Counted from the stretch's first letter, positions 9,035-19,063 are shown. The stretch is 34,170 nucleotides of DNA from Chara braunii (GCA_003427395.1 BFEA01000265.1:245848-280017), one strand, 5' to 3'. Notes: generated by a model not told the origin, from the letters alone. Numbers and translations: made by a program.

Positions 9035-9775
9035 ATGAAAGAAGAGGATTACGAGGCTCTCAAAGCAATGGCGAAGGGGAAAGCCCTAGGGAACGATGGG
9101 CTACCCACCGAATTGTACGAAGGAATTTGGGATGTGGTCGAGGATCACCTAGTGGAAATATATAATGGGATCCTGATGTGTGGACGCCTGGGAACTACAA
9201 TGTGCAGAGGTACAATATCATTGTTCTTAAAAAAAGGAGAACGATCAGAAATTCGAAATTGAAGACCGGTCTCATTGCTAAATATATCGTACAAGATTCT
9301 AGCAAATGTATTAGCAAGGAGGCTAGGACACTACCTCCCAGAGTTGGTCAAAGAGGACCTGGCAGTGTTTGTAAGAGGAAGATCGATCTTTGATAATATC
9401 ATAGCGGTCGTAGAGGCACTGAAAATAATACAATGAGACAACCTAAATATAGCGGTACTACTGCTAGATTTGGAAAAAACGTATTATCAATGGAAGAGTG
9501 TCTGAGGAGTTCGCTCTAAATAGATCACTATGCCAGGGTTGTCCTCTGGCCCCACGGCTCTTCGCAGTTCAGTTTCAAGTTGAAGTAGTCTTAAATAACA
9601 TAAGGACCCACCCGCAGATTAGAGGGATGCCTGCAGGACCTTCGACATACAAAATGAAGGCCCTGACAGACGATCTATTTGTGGTAACAGAGAACATAGC
9701 CAACTCCCTAATGAGGTTGAAGGATTGTTTGAACGAGTTCTCAGAGCTATCAGAAGCAACAATAAACTGACACAA
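9035..9775 (+). pseudogene. LINE ORF2 reverse transcriptase with internal deletion
   Basis: The first RT block KALGNDGLPTELYEGIWDVV is followed by GTISLFLKKGERSEIRN, then TGA where RNWRP is expected (9260-9262), then RPVSLLNISYKILANVLARR, VFVRGRSIFDNI and motif A (LLLDLEK) near 9460-9478. The sequence then jumps at about 9478-9484 directly to INGRVSEEFALNRSLCQGCP, so roughly 50 residues of the fingers/palm are missing. Motif B region is QGCPLAPRLFAV. Motif C reads LTDDLFVV, keeping both Asp residues. The enzyme would copy LINE RNA at the nicked target. The deletion and stops make it inactive. Confidence 0.9.
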
Positions 9776-9828
9776 GTAAGTCTTCTTGTTGCCAAAGATT
9801 ATGAACTGGAAGTATAGTGGGGGATGAA

Positions 9829-11055
9829 ACGCATTGTGGAAGATAAGTCTGAACGATTTCTGGGAGTACAGGTCTCACTACTAGACTGCTCAACAGCACA
9901 AGATGACATCTTACTACAAAAGTCACTGCATAGGCTAGTTTCTTGTGGTAGAGTACCACACCTATCCATCTTTGGCAGATCACTGGTACTAAATAAGGCA
10001 TAGTTTGCATTACTGTGATTTGTGGGGTCCATAAGAAAGGTCGGCGAGCCTACCTATAGACTAATCAAACGCAGAGCAGCCAGATTCATCTGGAAACCAT
10101 TTGTGAAGTACCGGGAAGCCTTCGTCTCGAAGGTAGTATGGCAGATGTTATGCTTGCCGAGAGGAGAGAGACGACTGAGTATGTTTGATCTGAACAAACA
10201 TAACAAAGCAATGTTAATAAAGTGGGTAATGCGGGCATGTCTGGAGGAACTGGTACCCCACTGGGTGCATCTGGCCAAGGAAATTCTAGCTACAGAATGA
10301 AATCTGACAAGAACCCAAGACATATTGACTTTTATATTCCTATACTCATATCAGAGAAGCAAAATTAAGTCCCCTGTGTGGACGACAATAATACAGGCAT
10401 GGAGGAAACTAAGACTTGACACGTGGGTTTCCCCAACTACGAAGGTAGAAGTCCTCTCACAGTCGATCTTCGAGAATCCTAACATCAGGAAGGAAGACAG
10501 TCATTGGTTCAAAGCAGACACACAGTTTCGGAAGGGCATGGATTGAGAAAGGAGTTGTGAGGCTGAGAGACATCTGAGACGGATTTTCATAAACTTGGAC
10601 GACAACATAGAAACTAAAAGAGAATCTAGGCCAATTGAGAAACATAGAGGATTGACTAGGAGAAGTAATCAACGCTAGACCACAAGAGTGGATGACCATG
10701 TTTTTCCCAGACACGGTGGATCCGTCGATAACTTGGTATATCCAAGAAAACCCAGAGAAAACAACTCTGTGGGAGCTGCTGGAAACCCAGAGTAACAGGA
10801 GACAAATTTTTCATCGATGGGAAATCGAGAGGAGAGGACAGAAGGTAGGAGACAAAGTGGAGGGAAAACCGATTATGGGATCAACGCTTTCACAGGCCAG
10901 GGTGGTGAAAGTCGTAGACAACTCGAAAGTACTATTCGCAAAGTGCAAACCTGTATCAGTTTTGAGAACAGATCCGAGCATGTGGGACTGGAGGGCACAA
11001 GGAAGAGGAGGCCAGAACATTTTTCTATTGAACTATACATAGAGAATTGGATATA
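9829..11055 (+). pseudogene. LINE ORF2 C-terminal region (thumb and connection)
   Basis: The segment ERFLGVQVSLLDCSTAQDDI with LLQKSLHRLVSCGRVPHLSI and FGRSLVLNKA is conserved with copy B. TGA at 10016 stands where copy B has Trp. It continues through SIRKVGEPTYRLIKRRAARF, IWKPF and VWQMLCLPRGERRLSMFDL to frames at 10325-10546 and 10692-11042. The last of these includes DPSMWDWRAQGRGGQNIFLL. This is the usual region between RT and the zinc-binding domain of plant L1 elements. Four stops or frame changes are seen. Confidence 0.75.
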
Positions 11056-11194
11056 AGATGATTAGGTAGTGACAAAGACACGATGGCGGCAACTGATAGA
11101 CATAGATCCGAGAAATATAGATAGAGCACTCAAGTTCTGTTTGGAGCAGTTGAAGTTAATACCATGTTAGAGACAGACATCCTTGTTGTGGTTA

Positions 11195-11722
11195 CTATCA
11201 CTGATGTTAACACCATCGGTTGTGTGGTTGACAGAAAGAGGAGTGAAAGTTGAACTGAAGTGCAAAAGATGTGAGTGGGCATTTGAATCCACTACACATC
11301 TATGGTGGGACTGCCCAGTTTCAAGAAGGATACGAAAGTGATGGACAAGGTTCTGGGACTGATGTATAGAAGGAGCCTTCCCCTGGACAAAGGAGTGGAC
11401 TTTACTGGGAGGCGTGCGTGAAGGAAGCAGTATTAGTTCAGGCTGGGGCTATGTGGCACAAACAACCTGTGTTGTAGCTTGTGCAGTCATTTGGCAAGAG
11501 AGAAATGATAGGGTGTTCAGGGACAAAGAATGAACGAACAAGTAAGTCAAATCCACATTCACCCAATTGTTAAGACAGTCAATTTTGACAGATTGGAGAA
11601 GGAAAGTGAGTAAAGCAAAGAACAAGGAAGCAGGAAGCAGATGGTTTGAATACACGTGGGGAAAAGGAAGAAAGTTGGCAAGAGTGGAGACAGGAAAAAT
11701 TATCTTGAATGAATGGTTCTAA
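11195..11722 (+). pseudogene. LINE ORF2 RVT-type zinc-binding domain and C terminus
   Basis: The motif LKCKRCEWAFESTTHLWWDC matches the zf-RVT domain (Cys-x2-Cys, then HLWWxCP). It is followed by FPWTKEWTLLGG, WGYVAQTT and VIWQERNDRVFRDKE, then TGA (11531-11533) where copy B has Trp. The end is ILNEWF with the stop near 11720. The domain is thought to help bind template RNA. The untranslated tail runs to the poly(A) at 12211-12221. Confidence 0.8.
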
Positions 11723-12221
11723 ATATAGTAGGAATAATAAGAAAATAAAACTAAAATATAAAACTAGGAAACTCGGTTGGCGAACGCTTGTTGGGTCGCA
11801 GGAGACAAGCAGAGAGACAAAGAGGAGTGAAAGGAGTCAAGTTAAAAATCTACCGCATTAGGTGGATAGGGGAATCAAACCTCCTGACTTAGGAGTACTA
11901 GGATAAATGGGAAGCAAGAAAGTGGTACTGGTTTGAGTATAATGCTTCTTTTTAGGTAGTTGGTGGTTGAATTTGTTACCTTTTTAGGACTGTTTGGCTC
12001 TTCGGGCCTTGAAGGAAGATTTGTTTAACGCACATAGGAAAGGTTGTCAGGACAGAGGCCTGTTAGGGTCGGACCTGTTCTTAGTATTATGCTCCTCTCA
12101 CTGTAACATAAGGTAAGATGGTTGATGCTGTCAGTACCTTTTTTCTCCGGGTAGAATTGTGGGAACACGGCCCGAGTTATAATTTGATAATAAAGATGTT
12201 TGTTTCTGTTAAAAAAAAAAA
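11723..12221 (+). other. 3' UTR and poly(A) tail of LINE copy A
   Basis: The tail includes GATGCTGTCAGTACC and GAATTGTGGGAAC, both matched in copy B's tail (GATGCTGTCAGTATCC, GAATTGTGGGGAC). It also has AATAAAG near 12189 and an 11-base A run. The conserved tail shows the two copies belong to one family and probably carries the signal recognised by the LINE enzyme. Confidence 0.75.
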
Positions 12222-13971
12222 TGGAGATTGAGGGGTCGGAGCGGTTTCTTGGGATCCAAATTTCTCTCCTGGATTGTGTGGGGATACAAGATGACTTGTT
12301 ACTTCAGAAACCTCTCCACAGGCTAGTAACATGGGGCAAAACTCCCTCTATATCACTATTTGGGAGATCATTGGTACTCAACGGAGCACTGTTTACACTC
12401 TTTTGGTTTGTGGGGGCGGTAAGGAAGATCGGTGACTATACATACAAGCTCATAAGGAAACAGGCAACAAAATCAATCTGGAAGCTTTTCGCAGGTCACC
12501 AGGAATCCTTCATCTCCAAGGTTGCATGACAAATGCTCTGCTTACCAAGAGAAGAAGGGGGACTGAGAATTGTAGATGCGTGCAAATAAAACGAATGGAA
12601 TGTGCGATTTTGTCTGAAGGACCCGGTCCCACACGGGGTCCACTTGGCAAAAGAGACGCTGGCCAAGGAATAAGACTTGTCTCGAGCGGAAGACGTGTGC
12701 CTGAAGGACCCGGTCCCACATGGGGTCCACTTGGCAAAAGAGATGCTGGCCAAGGAATAAGACCTGTCTCGAGCGGAAGACGTGTGGACGTGTCTGTTTC
12801 TGTACTCGTATCAACACTGAGTCGTTTGAGAACGGTGTTTTAAGTGTTAGAGACATTTGGGACGATTTTGCAGAAAATTGGAAGACACCAGCGTAAGTGA
12901 GAGAGAAATTGGGCCAACTTCGAGGAGTGGAAAAACGCTTGCAGACAATTATTGAAGCAATACCCGAAGATTGAAAGGCAATATTAGCGTCAGGCTGCTG
13001 CCAGCAACCACAGACCCGCCTGACACATGGTATATCCAGCGAGAAGATCAAGAAATCAGCATGTGGGAGCTACGACTGATTCAACTGAACGAGAAAATAA
13101 TCTTCCAGAAATGGAGTTTTTCTACTTTAGGCAAGTTGTCTCTGTCAGACTGAGAATCAACCCAGACTAGGTTCCTCTCTTACACAAGTCAGGGTTGTGA
13201 AGACTGAACAGGAAGGTAAAAACCAGACTCTGGCTCTGGTGGTGAACGACAATTCAGTTTCTCTTTTGAAGTTGGACCCGAAAATGTGGGAGTGGAGGGC
13301 AATAGATAGGAGCGAAGAAAATGTAAGTCTTTTCAACTATACACAACGGACAGGGTACAATGGGCATAATCTCGGTCAAGCCTTCGGAAGTAGTGTCGAA
13401 GTCCAAATGAACACAACTTCTACCAGTGGAACCAAAAGGGATACACAAGACCCTCAAGAAATCGTGGAAACAACTAAAGTTGATCCCAAATCAGCACCAG
13501 GCATCCACCCTTGGGTTGGTATCGTTGGTAGCCACACCTTCAGCAGTCTGGCTAGCTAAACATGGGATGAGTTCGAACTTGGAATGCGAGAGGTGCGAAT
13601 GAAATTTCAAATCCACAGTTCACCTGTGGTGGGACTGTCCCGCGTCAAGTAGGATTTGGACATGATGGTCGTAACACTGGGAAAGATGCAGAGATGAAGG
13701 TTTCCCATAGTCAAAGGAGTGGTGTCTGCTGGGGGGAATTCACGAAGGACATAGTATCTCAAAAGGATGGGGTTATGTAGCACAAAATGCGAGAGCAGTA
13801 GACTTTGCAGTGATTTGGCAAGAGAGGGCTAATAAGGTGTTCAGAAACAAGGTATGGACAAACAAGGAACTCGGAAGAACCTTCACACAACTGCTGAGAA
13901 GGTCAATGACCATGGATTGGAAGAGAAAAGTGAGCAAGACGAGCAATCGAGAACTAGGACATAAATAGTTC
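12222..13971 (+). pseudogene. LINE copy B ORF2 C-terminal fragment
   Basis: The first 102 codons are open (to TGA at 12527-12529, where copy A has TGG). Next is a 29-codon tandem duplication (12614-12787), then frames containing LKLDPKMWEWRAIDRSEENV and SLFNYTQRTGYNG (13197-13559). The zinc-binding block follows at about 13578-13632: CERCE, TGA, NFKSTVHLWWDCP. Then come KEWCLLGG, GWGYVAQNARAVDFAVIWQE and an end near IWCVNEKLGKIEDGKLVLY. Trp codons of copy A at 11276, 11384 and 11642 are stops here at 13600, 13708 and 13966. It lacks EN and RT, so it is dead. Confidence 0.85.
12614..12787 (+). repeat. 87-bp in-frame tandem duplication in LINE copy B
   Basis: Two adjacent 87-bp units start with CTGAAGGACCCGGTCCCACA and differ at only a few positions. 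Each encodes LKDPVPHGVHLAKE.LAKE, a stop, then DLSRAEDV. Copy A has the single-copy equivalent (VPHWVHLAKEILATE), so the duplication arose in copy B. Confidence 0.95.
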
Positions 13972-14606
13972 AAAGAAATATGGTGCGTGAATGAGAAGTT
14001 GGGGAAAATAGAAGACGGAAAATTAGTTTTATATCAGTGTTTTTTTGGAGATTAGAAGACACAATGGCACCACCCCGAACACTCGAATGTGGGTTCCCGG
14101 TGGGTCGCAGGAGACAGGAAGAGGGGTTGAAAGAGGAGAGAGTGTACCCACCTCGATAGGTGGGAACAATAGAGCAATAAACCATTAGAAGAACTGAGGA
14201 GAAATAGAGATTAGAAGTGCAGAAAAGCGGGAAGTTACTTCTTATGGTTTGTTCGGTTCAAGGCCTTGTGGAAATCTTTTATTCCGAAAACAAGGTATTT
14301 TCTTGTCGGTTCTTCGGTAGACTCGGGGGGCCTTGTGGAAGTAGGCGGTAGGCTGTTCTCTTTGATTTTTTTTTGGTTTGTATGGTTTTGTCGACCGTCA
14401 AGGCTCCTTTCATTTCACTCAGAGAGAAATTTTCACGTTAGAGGTCCACACGAGACCGGAACTGTACCTAGTTTAATTTTCCTCCCTTTGAAGATTAAGC
14501 TAAGTTGACTGATGCTGTCAGTATCCTAACGGGTTGAATTGTGGGGACCCCGACCCAGTATTTTGAATTAAGTAATATGAGGATTTTCATTAAAAATAAA
14601 AATAAA

Positions 14607-15110
14607 CATGGAGACTGGAATAAAATTCGCAAGTTGTCGGAGAATGTTGCTCGACACCTCATTCCGAAAGTTGTTAAATCCCTGGCCTTCTACTCCTATG
14701 CTTCCAACAGTCATCGTCTGTGCGATTGACTTTTCCTCTTCTCCTCGAAATTTGGTGAGTGGGCGTGAGGTCAGAATGAACTAAGGACCTCGTCACACCA
14801 GTGCTGAAAACTAGTTTTTCGACATTTGTGAATAGCCACACCAGGTGTCCAATTTTTTTTTCTCGAATTTTTTCCACATGTGTCAGTAAAGAGTTTTTGA
14901 TAAGGGTAATTTTCAACTTGAAGCCATAAAAGTGAGGTTGTGAAAAAATGTGCAGATTCCGACATTTTTAAGGACGCGGCCTCAACATCTCGTGTCTTTT
15001 TTTTGTTGTTCTTTTTTTTTTCCCTTTATCCTAGGTCTTCGACATACCATGTGGCGAAGGCGACCATTGTGTCCAAACCGTGAATGTTGAAAATGGTATG
15101 ACAATTTCAA
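14607..15110. other. Unassigned AT-rich region after LINE copy B
   Basis: No gene is supported. A short frame at 14541-14729 (HGDWNKIRKLSENVARHLIP) partly overlaps the LINE tail and has no recognisable domain. T-rich tracts lie near 14997-15021. TTCGACATACCATGTGGCGA at about 15039-15058 is a first partial match to the TTCGACA/TGTGGCGA signature seen again at 15123. Confidence 0.4.
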
Positions 15111-15122
15111 ATTTTTCATGGT

Positions 15123-15197
15123 TTCGACATTGGTGTGGCGAGGCCCCAATGCTTGCCGTACCCTCAGGTGCATTCGTCTTTTTCCATCTTGCATTCA
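15123..15197 (+). repeat. Putative end of an unknown transposon, inverted at 33560-33609
   Basis: The 50 bases at 15148-15197 (AATGCTTGCCGTACCCTCAG then GTGCATTCGTC to TTGCATTCA) occur in reverse complement at 33560-33609 with four differences. TTCGACATTGGTGTGGCGAG directly precedes them. At this locus the word lies before the shared internal repeat (15226-15720). At the other locus it lies after the shared repeat in opposite orientation. That is the geometry of terminal inverted repeats. Confidence 0.65.
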
Positions 15198-15225
15198 TTG
15201 ACTTAGGGGCTCGCCACGCATAGTG

Positions 15226-15587
15226 TTTGTTTCAAGTACTTTGGTTACACCCTGGCCCGACGGCCTCAGTTGACCACAACAAACTACTTCAATTGGATTT
15301 CACACAACTACCGGAACCACATTTGGGACCCTTGGGACCATTTTTCCATCCATTATCAACTACAGATTTCACGCATCAACGAACAAACTTCATTCGATTT
15401 CTCTACATTCTACTCGACGCTAACAATCCACGACTACGAACATTTTGTTCAGCATCAACGACAAAATAACAATGTGATGCGACACTCACCTAGGCTGCAG
15501 GATTGCCTTACCACTCCTCGCGGTCTCACTGCCTTGGCCGGCGACAACATAAGTCATAGGGGTCTGACCGACCAATACAATTTGTGA
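15226..15587 (+). pseudogene. Uncharacterised transposon ORF fragment
   Basis: One frame is open from 15226 to the stop after TDQYNL at 15585-15587, about 120 codons. It reads CFKYFGYTLARRPQLTTTNY, then FNWISHNYRNHIWDPWDHFS and later TIHDYEHFVQHQRQ. Composition is rich in aromatic, His and Asn residues and looks like real protein rather than a random frame. After the stop, YVNLRAHNQSGRIEAESFYS (about 15638-15700) is also preserved in the second copy as YVNLHAHNQSGRIEAKSFYS, which argues for past coding constraint. I recognise no family; a transposase or DNA-binding protein is possible. Confidence 0.45.
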
Positions 15588-15720
15588 AGTTTCAAGTGTC
15601 CTGCCGCTAGTACATGTTTGCTTGCCACGTTCATCCCGTACGTGAACCTGCGCGCACACAACCAGTCAGGTCGCATTGAGGCAGAGTCATTCTATTCGCT
15701 TGATTTTGGTTGAGTGTTAC
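15226..15720 (+). mobile_element. Unknown transposon internal segment, copy 1
   Basis: This about 495-bp segment aligns along its length with 32868-33330. Exact shared words include TTTCAAGTACTTTGGTTACA, GGGACCCTTGGGACCATTTT and ACCAGTCAGGTCGCATTGAG. Differences are mainly transitions with a few small gaps. It is coding-like (see the ORF entry). The class of the element is unknown. Confidence 0.8.
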
Positions 15721-16127
15721 ATTGTGGGCTAACCTACGAGAACCCTGTGTTAGTCTAGGCCGTCACCCCTTTGGTCGGAAGCCCTCTGCTGGTGGTCGTC
15801 CCCCTTTTCGATAAGAAGTCCTCTACTGGTCCTGTAAAGTCAGTCGCGCGGTAAGGTCTTTCCGTCATTAACCCATCACCCTGTCGTCCCAGCGATTGAC
15901 CTCCATGTTCCCCTCACCATTTTGCAACTCCTCCCCTCCCTGTCCATGTTCATCGCCACCAAACTCTAAGTCCAGGCATACTGTCCCCCCCCTTGCACCC
16001 TCAACAAAATCCTAACCCTCCTCTTTATGACCCCCTTCTCCTCTCTTTCTACCCTCCCAACCTCACTCCTCAATCAAACAAAACCATATCAGACAGTGAC
16101 CTTATCACCAAATTCACCTTTCTAATC
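15721..16127. other. Pyrimidine-rich region without recognised genes
   Basis: CCCTC-rich plus strand between the unknown transposon segment and the 409-bp tandem repeat. A 99-codon frame (15993-16292) is Pro/Ser/Leu-rich and low in complexity; no domain is seen. Confidence 0.45.
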
Positions 16128-16945
16128 GCACCCCTCCTTTCAACCCCTCCCCACCTCCAATCTCACCAGACGAATCTCTGCAGAGAATCTTCGTTCTCGA
16201 CCCTGACACAACAACTCACCTACCTCTCCATCTCCACTTCCTCCCTCAAATCACCCCCACTTCTTTCTCCAACAAGTAGACAAAGTATGTAGAACTGAGG
16301 TACGACTTTAACTTAGTCATCACCGATCTTATCGAATTTGTGGAGCACGTAATGCTCTTCATCTTTCAGAATGGCGCCAAAACTTTCTACATCCTGAAAA
16401 GGGAAAAAGTTGTTTCCCCTCTGTCCCACTTTTTTTTCTCTCTCATTTTTGTTGGAACGAGGTGTCTATCGTTGCTCATGACGGAGGAGCAGATTCGTGC
16501 CAGTGTGAGTTTGGCCATGTACAAAGAAGAACATGTGCACCCCTCCTTTCAACCCCTCCCCAACTCCAATCTCACCAGGCGAATCTCTGCAGAGAATCTT
16601 CGTTCTCGACCCTGACACAACAACTCTCCTACCTCTCCATATCCACTTCCTCCCTCAAATCACCCCCACTTCTTTCTCCAACAAGTAGACAAAGTATGTA
16701 AAACTGAGGTACGGCTTTAACTTAGTCATCACCGATCTTATCGAATTTGTGGAGGACGTAATGCTCTTCATCTTTCAGAATGGCGCCAAAACCTTCTATA
16801 TCCTGGAAAGGAAAAAAGTTGTTTCCCCTCTGTCCCACTTTTTTTTCTCTCTCATTTCTGTTGCAACGAGGTGTCTATCGTTGCTCATGACGGAGGAGCA
16901 GATTCGTGCCAGTGTGAGTTTGGCCACGTACAAAGAAGAACATGT
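16128..16945 (+). repeat. Tandem duplication, two units of 409 bp
   Basis: Unit 1 is 16128-16536 and unit 2 is 16537-16945; both begin GCACCCCTCCTTTCAACCCC and are about 95 percent alike by eye. Each contains a short coding-like frame, DLIEFVEHVMLFIFQNGAKT then FYIL (unit 2 has VEDVMLFIF), followed by a segment ending MYKEEHVH or TYKEEHVH. The near-identity points to a recent duplication. Beyond unit 2 the frame continues for about 40 codons with clustered Cys (YCFALCIACARRAHVRF). Confidence 0.92.
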
Positions 16946-17507
16946 GCATGATCTACGCATACCTTTCTACTGCTTTGCTCTCTGCATCGCTTGTGCAAGG
17001 AGGGCTCATGTCAGGTTTTGGGTCAACAACGACTGGATGACCATCTCCGACAATCTTCCAACTCTCGACGTAACACCATGATTCATCTTCCTCATCGCTT
17101 AGTTTTTCAAAGGCTTCTTCGGCCAGTTCATCAAGGAGGACTCTTTCATCTTCGCATTCACAATCTTTTTATGTCAGGACCAGGGTCATGGTTCAACATC
17201 ATTGTCGATTCAACTTACGACATTGAATCCGAGTAGTTCCCATATTCAGTTATCCCGATGCAAGCATCCCGACTTCAACAGTTGTCTCGTCTCTTGCTTC
17301 CCTTCCCTCCTTCCCTCATCATAAACTGATTTTGTGATTTGTAATAATCATATGAAATTTTCGGTAATCATGTGGCACCTTTTGTACTCACTATGATTTT
17401 CATACTACTTACAAAAAAAAGAAGAAAGGAGAGACTGGAGAATGGGAGCTCGGGGAGCACCGGTTGAAAAGCGAAGGCATTGATTATGTATGATTAAAAA
17501 AAAAATA
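16946..17507. other. Flank of the tandem duplication, weak coding relic
   Basis: A frame gives FFKGFFGQFIKEDSFIFAFT (about 17102-17161), followed by stops and an AT-rich stretch to 17507. It is probably the tail of whatever protein the 409-bp units belonged to. No family is recognised. Confidence 0.3.
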
Positions 17508-17626
17508 AAAATCTCGCATTTCAGAGAAAATTCCTATAAAAAGCACGTATATATATGATATATATATAATAGATTGTTATTCATTCCTTTTCATATAGGC
17601 TTCGAAAGATCGATCATCAAAGCTGC

Positions 17627-17665
<39 letters not shown>

Positions 17666-18355
17666 TTTGCTATTCATTCCTTTTCATATAAGAAACTTGT
17701 ATCTTTCTTTTATTATACTATTCACTATAAGTTTAGTTTTATTGTTATTTCATGTTATGACAATGAAAAAGGGCCAAGAGTGGGAGGAGAGGGGAATAAT
17801 CTCCCTCCATGACGCTGAGGAGCGTTGCATGAGCCTGTCTTCACCAAACATCCAAGCGATCCCAAGTCCTCGCCGTCTGCCACCCGCTGCACTCCCCACT
17901 TAGGGAATCTTCTTGCCTTAACCTTCTTCCCTGTATCTGGCCTTATGCTCCAACAACATAAAAAAGCGGGGGGAGGAGAAACCTTATGCCACATAGCAGA
18001 AGGTTACAACCCACTAATATCCCCGCATGACGAGGAAAAACAATGCGGGACCACACTTTTTTGCCACTTGCCATATTGCTTAATCAACCCTCCGACCATC
18101 ACTTCCTAGTACCTACCCGTTGCCATGCATCAGATGAGCATCAACTAAGTCAGACCCACCCTGGGTTTAGGCAATCTCAAGACTTTGCTCAACTCTCATT
18201 TGTGAAACCAGTTTTCCTCAATCTGCCTAGCTTATCATAAAAAAAAAAAAAAAAAAAAAAAATCAAATCAATTTTTAACGCATGACACAGTTTCACCTTC
18301 TCCGGAATGGCCAGACTGCTTTCGCCAAACTCAACTTAGTTGCCAAAAAAATAAA
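17508..18355 (+). repeat. Dispersed repeat family B, copy 1
   Basis: Three blocks recur at 19918-20579 and 20938-21085 (copy 2): TCCTATAAAAAGCACGTATA, ACCAAACATCCAAGCGATC and CTTAATCAACCCTCC.ACCATC. The final block (CACAGTTTCACCTTCTCCGG) recurs only in copy 3 at 23101-23170. An A tract of about 30 bases (17631-17660) and another (18238-18262) interrupt it. No credible protein is encoded, and the family's mechanism is unknown. The segment 18060-18235 is itself related to units at 21156-21310 and 22310-22420. Confidence 0.8.
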
Positions 18356-18804
18356 GTAATAATTATTATCTATGTAGCACCGTGTTCGCGTTCAGGGCGA
18401 ATGCGAACAAGCGCCCAAAACCCTCCGAATGCGAACATAAAAAATATTTATTAAAAAAAAAAACTGTTCTCAGAAAAATCTGAAAAAAATACATGTTATG
18501 TAAAATAATAATACAAACAACTTTTGACTTTGAGTTATGTTCAAATTCGTAACCAATCATGAGTTAAAAATCAAAAACCGAAATATATATATGTTACCAC
18601 GCGGCTATGCTGTGCCTCTAGTGCCAGCGGCGTGTCTGGAGTGTATTTTTTGGCTGTGATAGACCTTTCTTTGTTTCGTGGATGTTTTGCTGGCTTGTGA
18701 TGGGGTGTGAACCGACAGTCTGTAGAGTTTTCCATCTGGTGTGGGTGAGTGATAGTCTACTTTGATTTTGGTTGAGGTAGATTATCATTTACAGTGTAAT
18801 CAGT

Positions 18805-18887
18805 GAGGGGATTCTGCAGACTGTTGAGGGTTCAGCCTCCTGATGAGTCGGTGAAACTCCGACGAAACAGTTTGTCACAGCCCCTCG
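18805..18887 (+). ncRNA. Hammerhead-ribozyme-like motif (type I, short stem III)
   Basis: CTGATGA (18840-18846) is followed by a perfect 5-bp stem II, GTCGG/CCGAC (18847-18851 with 18859-18863), with a 7-base loop. Then come GAAA (18864-18867), a 3-bp stem III ACA/TGT with a GTT loop, and C at 18876, giving the GUC cleavage triplet. All catalytic-core bases of the hammerhead are present. Stem I is the weak point: bases next to the core do not pair. The outer pairings GAGGGG/CCCCTC (18805-18810 with 18881-18886) plus CTG/CAG, or GAGGG/CCCTC, could close it with a large internal loop. Tiny-stem-III hammerheads are known from Penelope-like elements and retrozymes (established knowledge). Confidence 0.5.
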
Positions 18888-19060
18888 TTTGTTGTCCTCT
18901 TCTCCCTCTCTGCCTACGGTTTACCGGGCAGTTCTATTTGAGACGATACATATGAGTCGGTGAAACTCCGACGAAACAGTTTGTCACAGCCCCTCGTTTG
19001 TTGTCCTCTTCTCCCTCTCTGCCTACGGTTTACCGGGCAGTTCTATTTGACGATATATAT
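18843..19060 (+). repeat. 109-bp tandem duplication of the hammerhead-like unit
   Basis: Unit 1 (18843-18951) and unit 2 (18952 to about 19060) are nearly identical from ATGAGTCGGTGAAACTCCGA to the end AGTTCTATTTGA. In unit 2 the core CTGATGA is replaced by CATATGA, so only unit 1 keeps a complete core. A third, decayed copy lies at 19974-20065. Confidence 0.95.
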
Positions 19061-19063
19061 ATA

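Larger units (their letters stand above)
5412..12221 (+). mobile_element. L1-like LINE, nearly full length but defective (copy A)
   Basis: The order is ORF1 relic with CCHC knuckle, a 271-codon ORF1 C-terminal block, then ORF2 with endonuclease, reverse transcriptase, C-terminal region and RVT zinc-binding domain. A 3' UTR with an AATAAAG signal (about 12189-12195) and a terminal A run (12211-12221) follow. This is the plan of plant L1-clade non-LTR retrotransposons. The 5' limit is uncertain; untranslated sequence probably starts somewhere between about 4750 and 5410. Stops, frameshifts and an internal RT deletion rule out activity. A second copy follows head to tail. Confidence 0.9.
12222..14606 (+). 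mobile_element. 5'-truncated LINE, copy B, head to tail with copy A
   Basis: Homology to copy A begins at A's position about 9833 (MEIEGSERFLGIQISLLDC against VEDKSERFLGVQVSLLDC) and runs to an A-rich end, TTAAAAATAAAAATAAA, at about 14591-14606. It starts immediately after copy A's poly(A), as expected for a truncated insertion into or next to an A tail, or for a chimeric transcript. ATGGAGATTG at the junction and ATGGAGACTG just after the tail are a possible target duplication, but the first word may also be LINE sequence. Confidence 0.85.
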
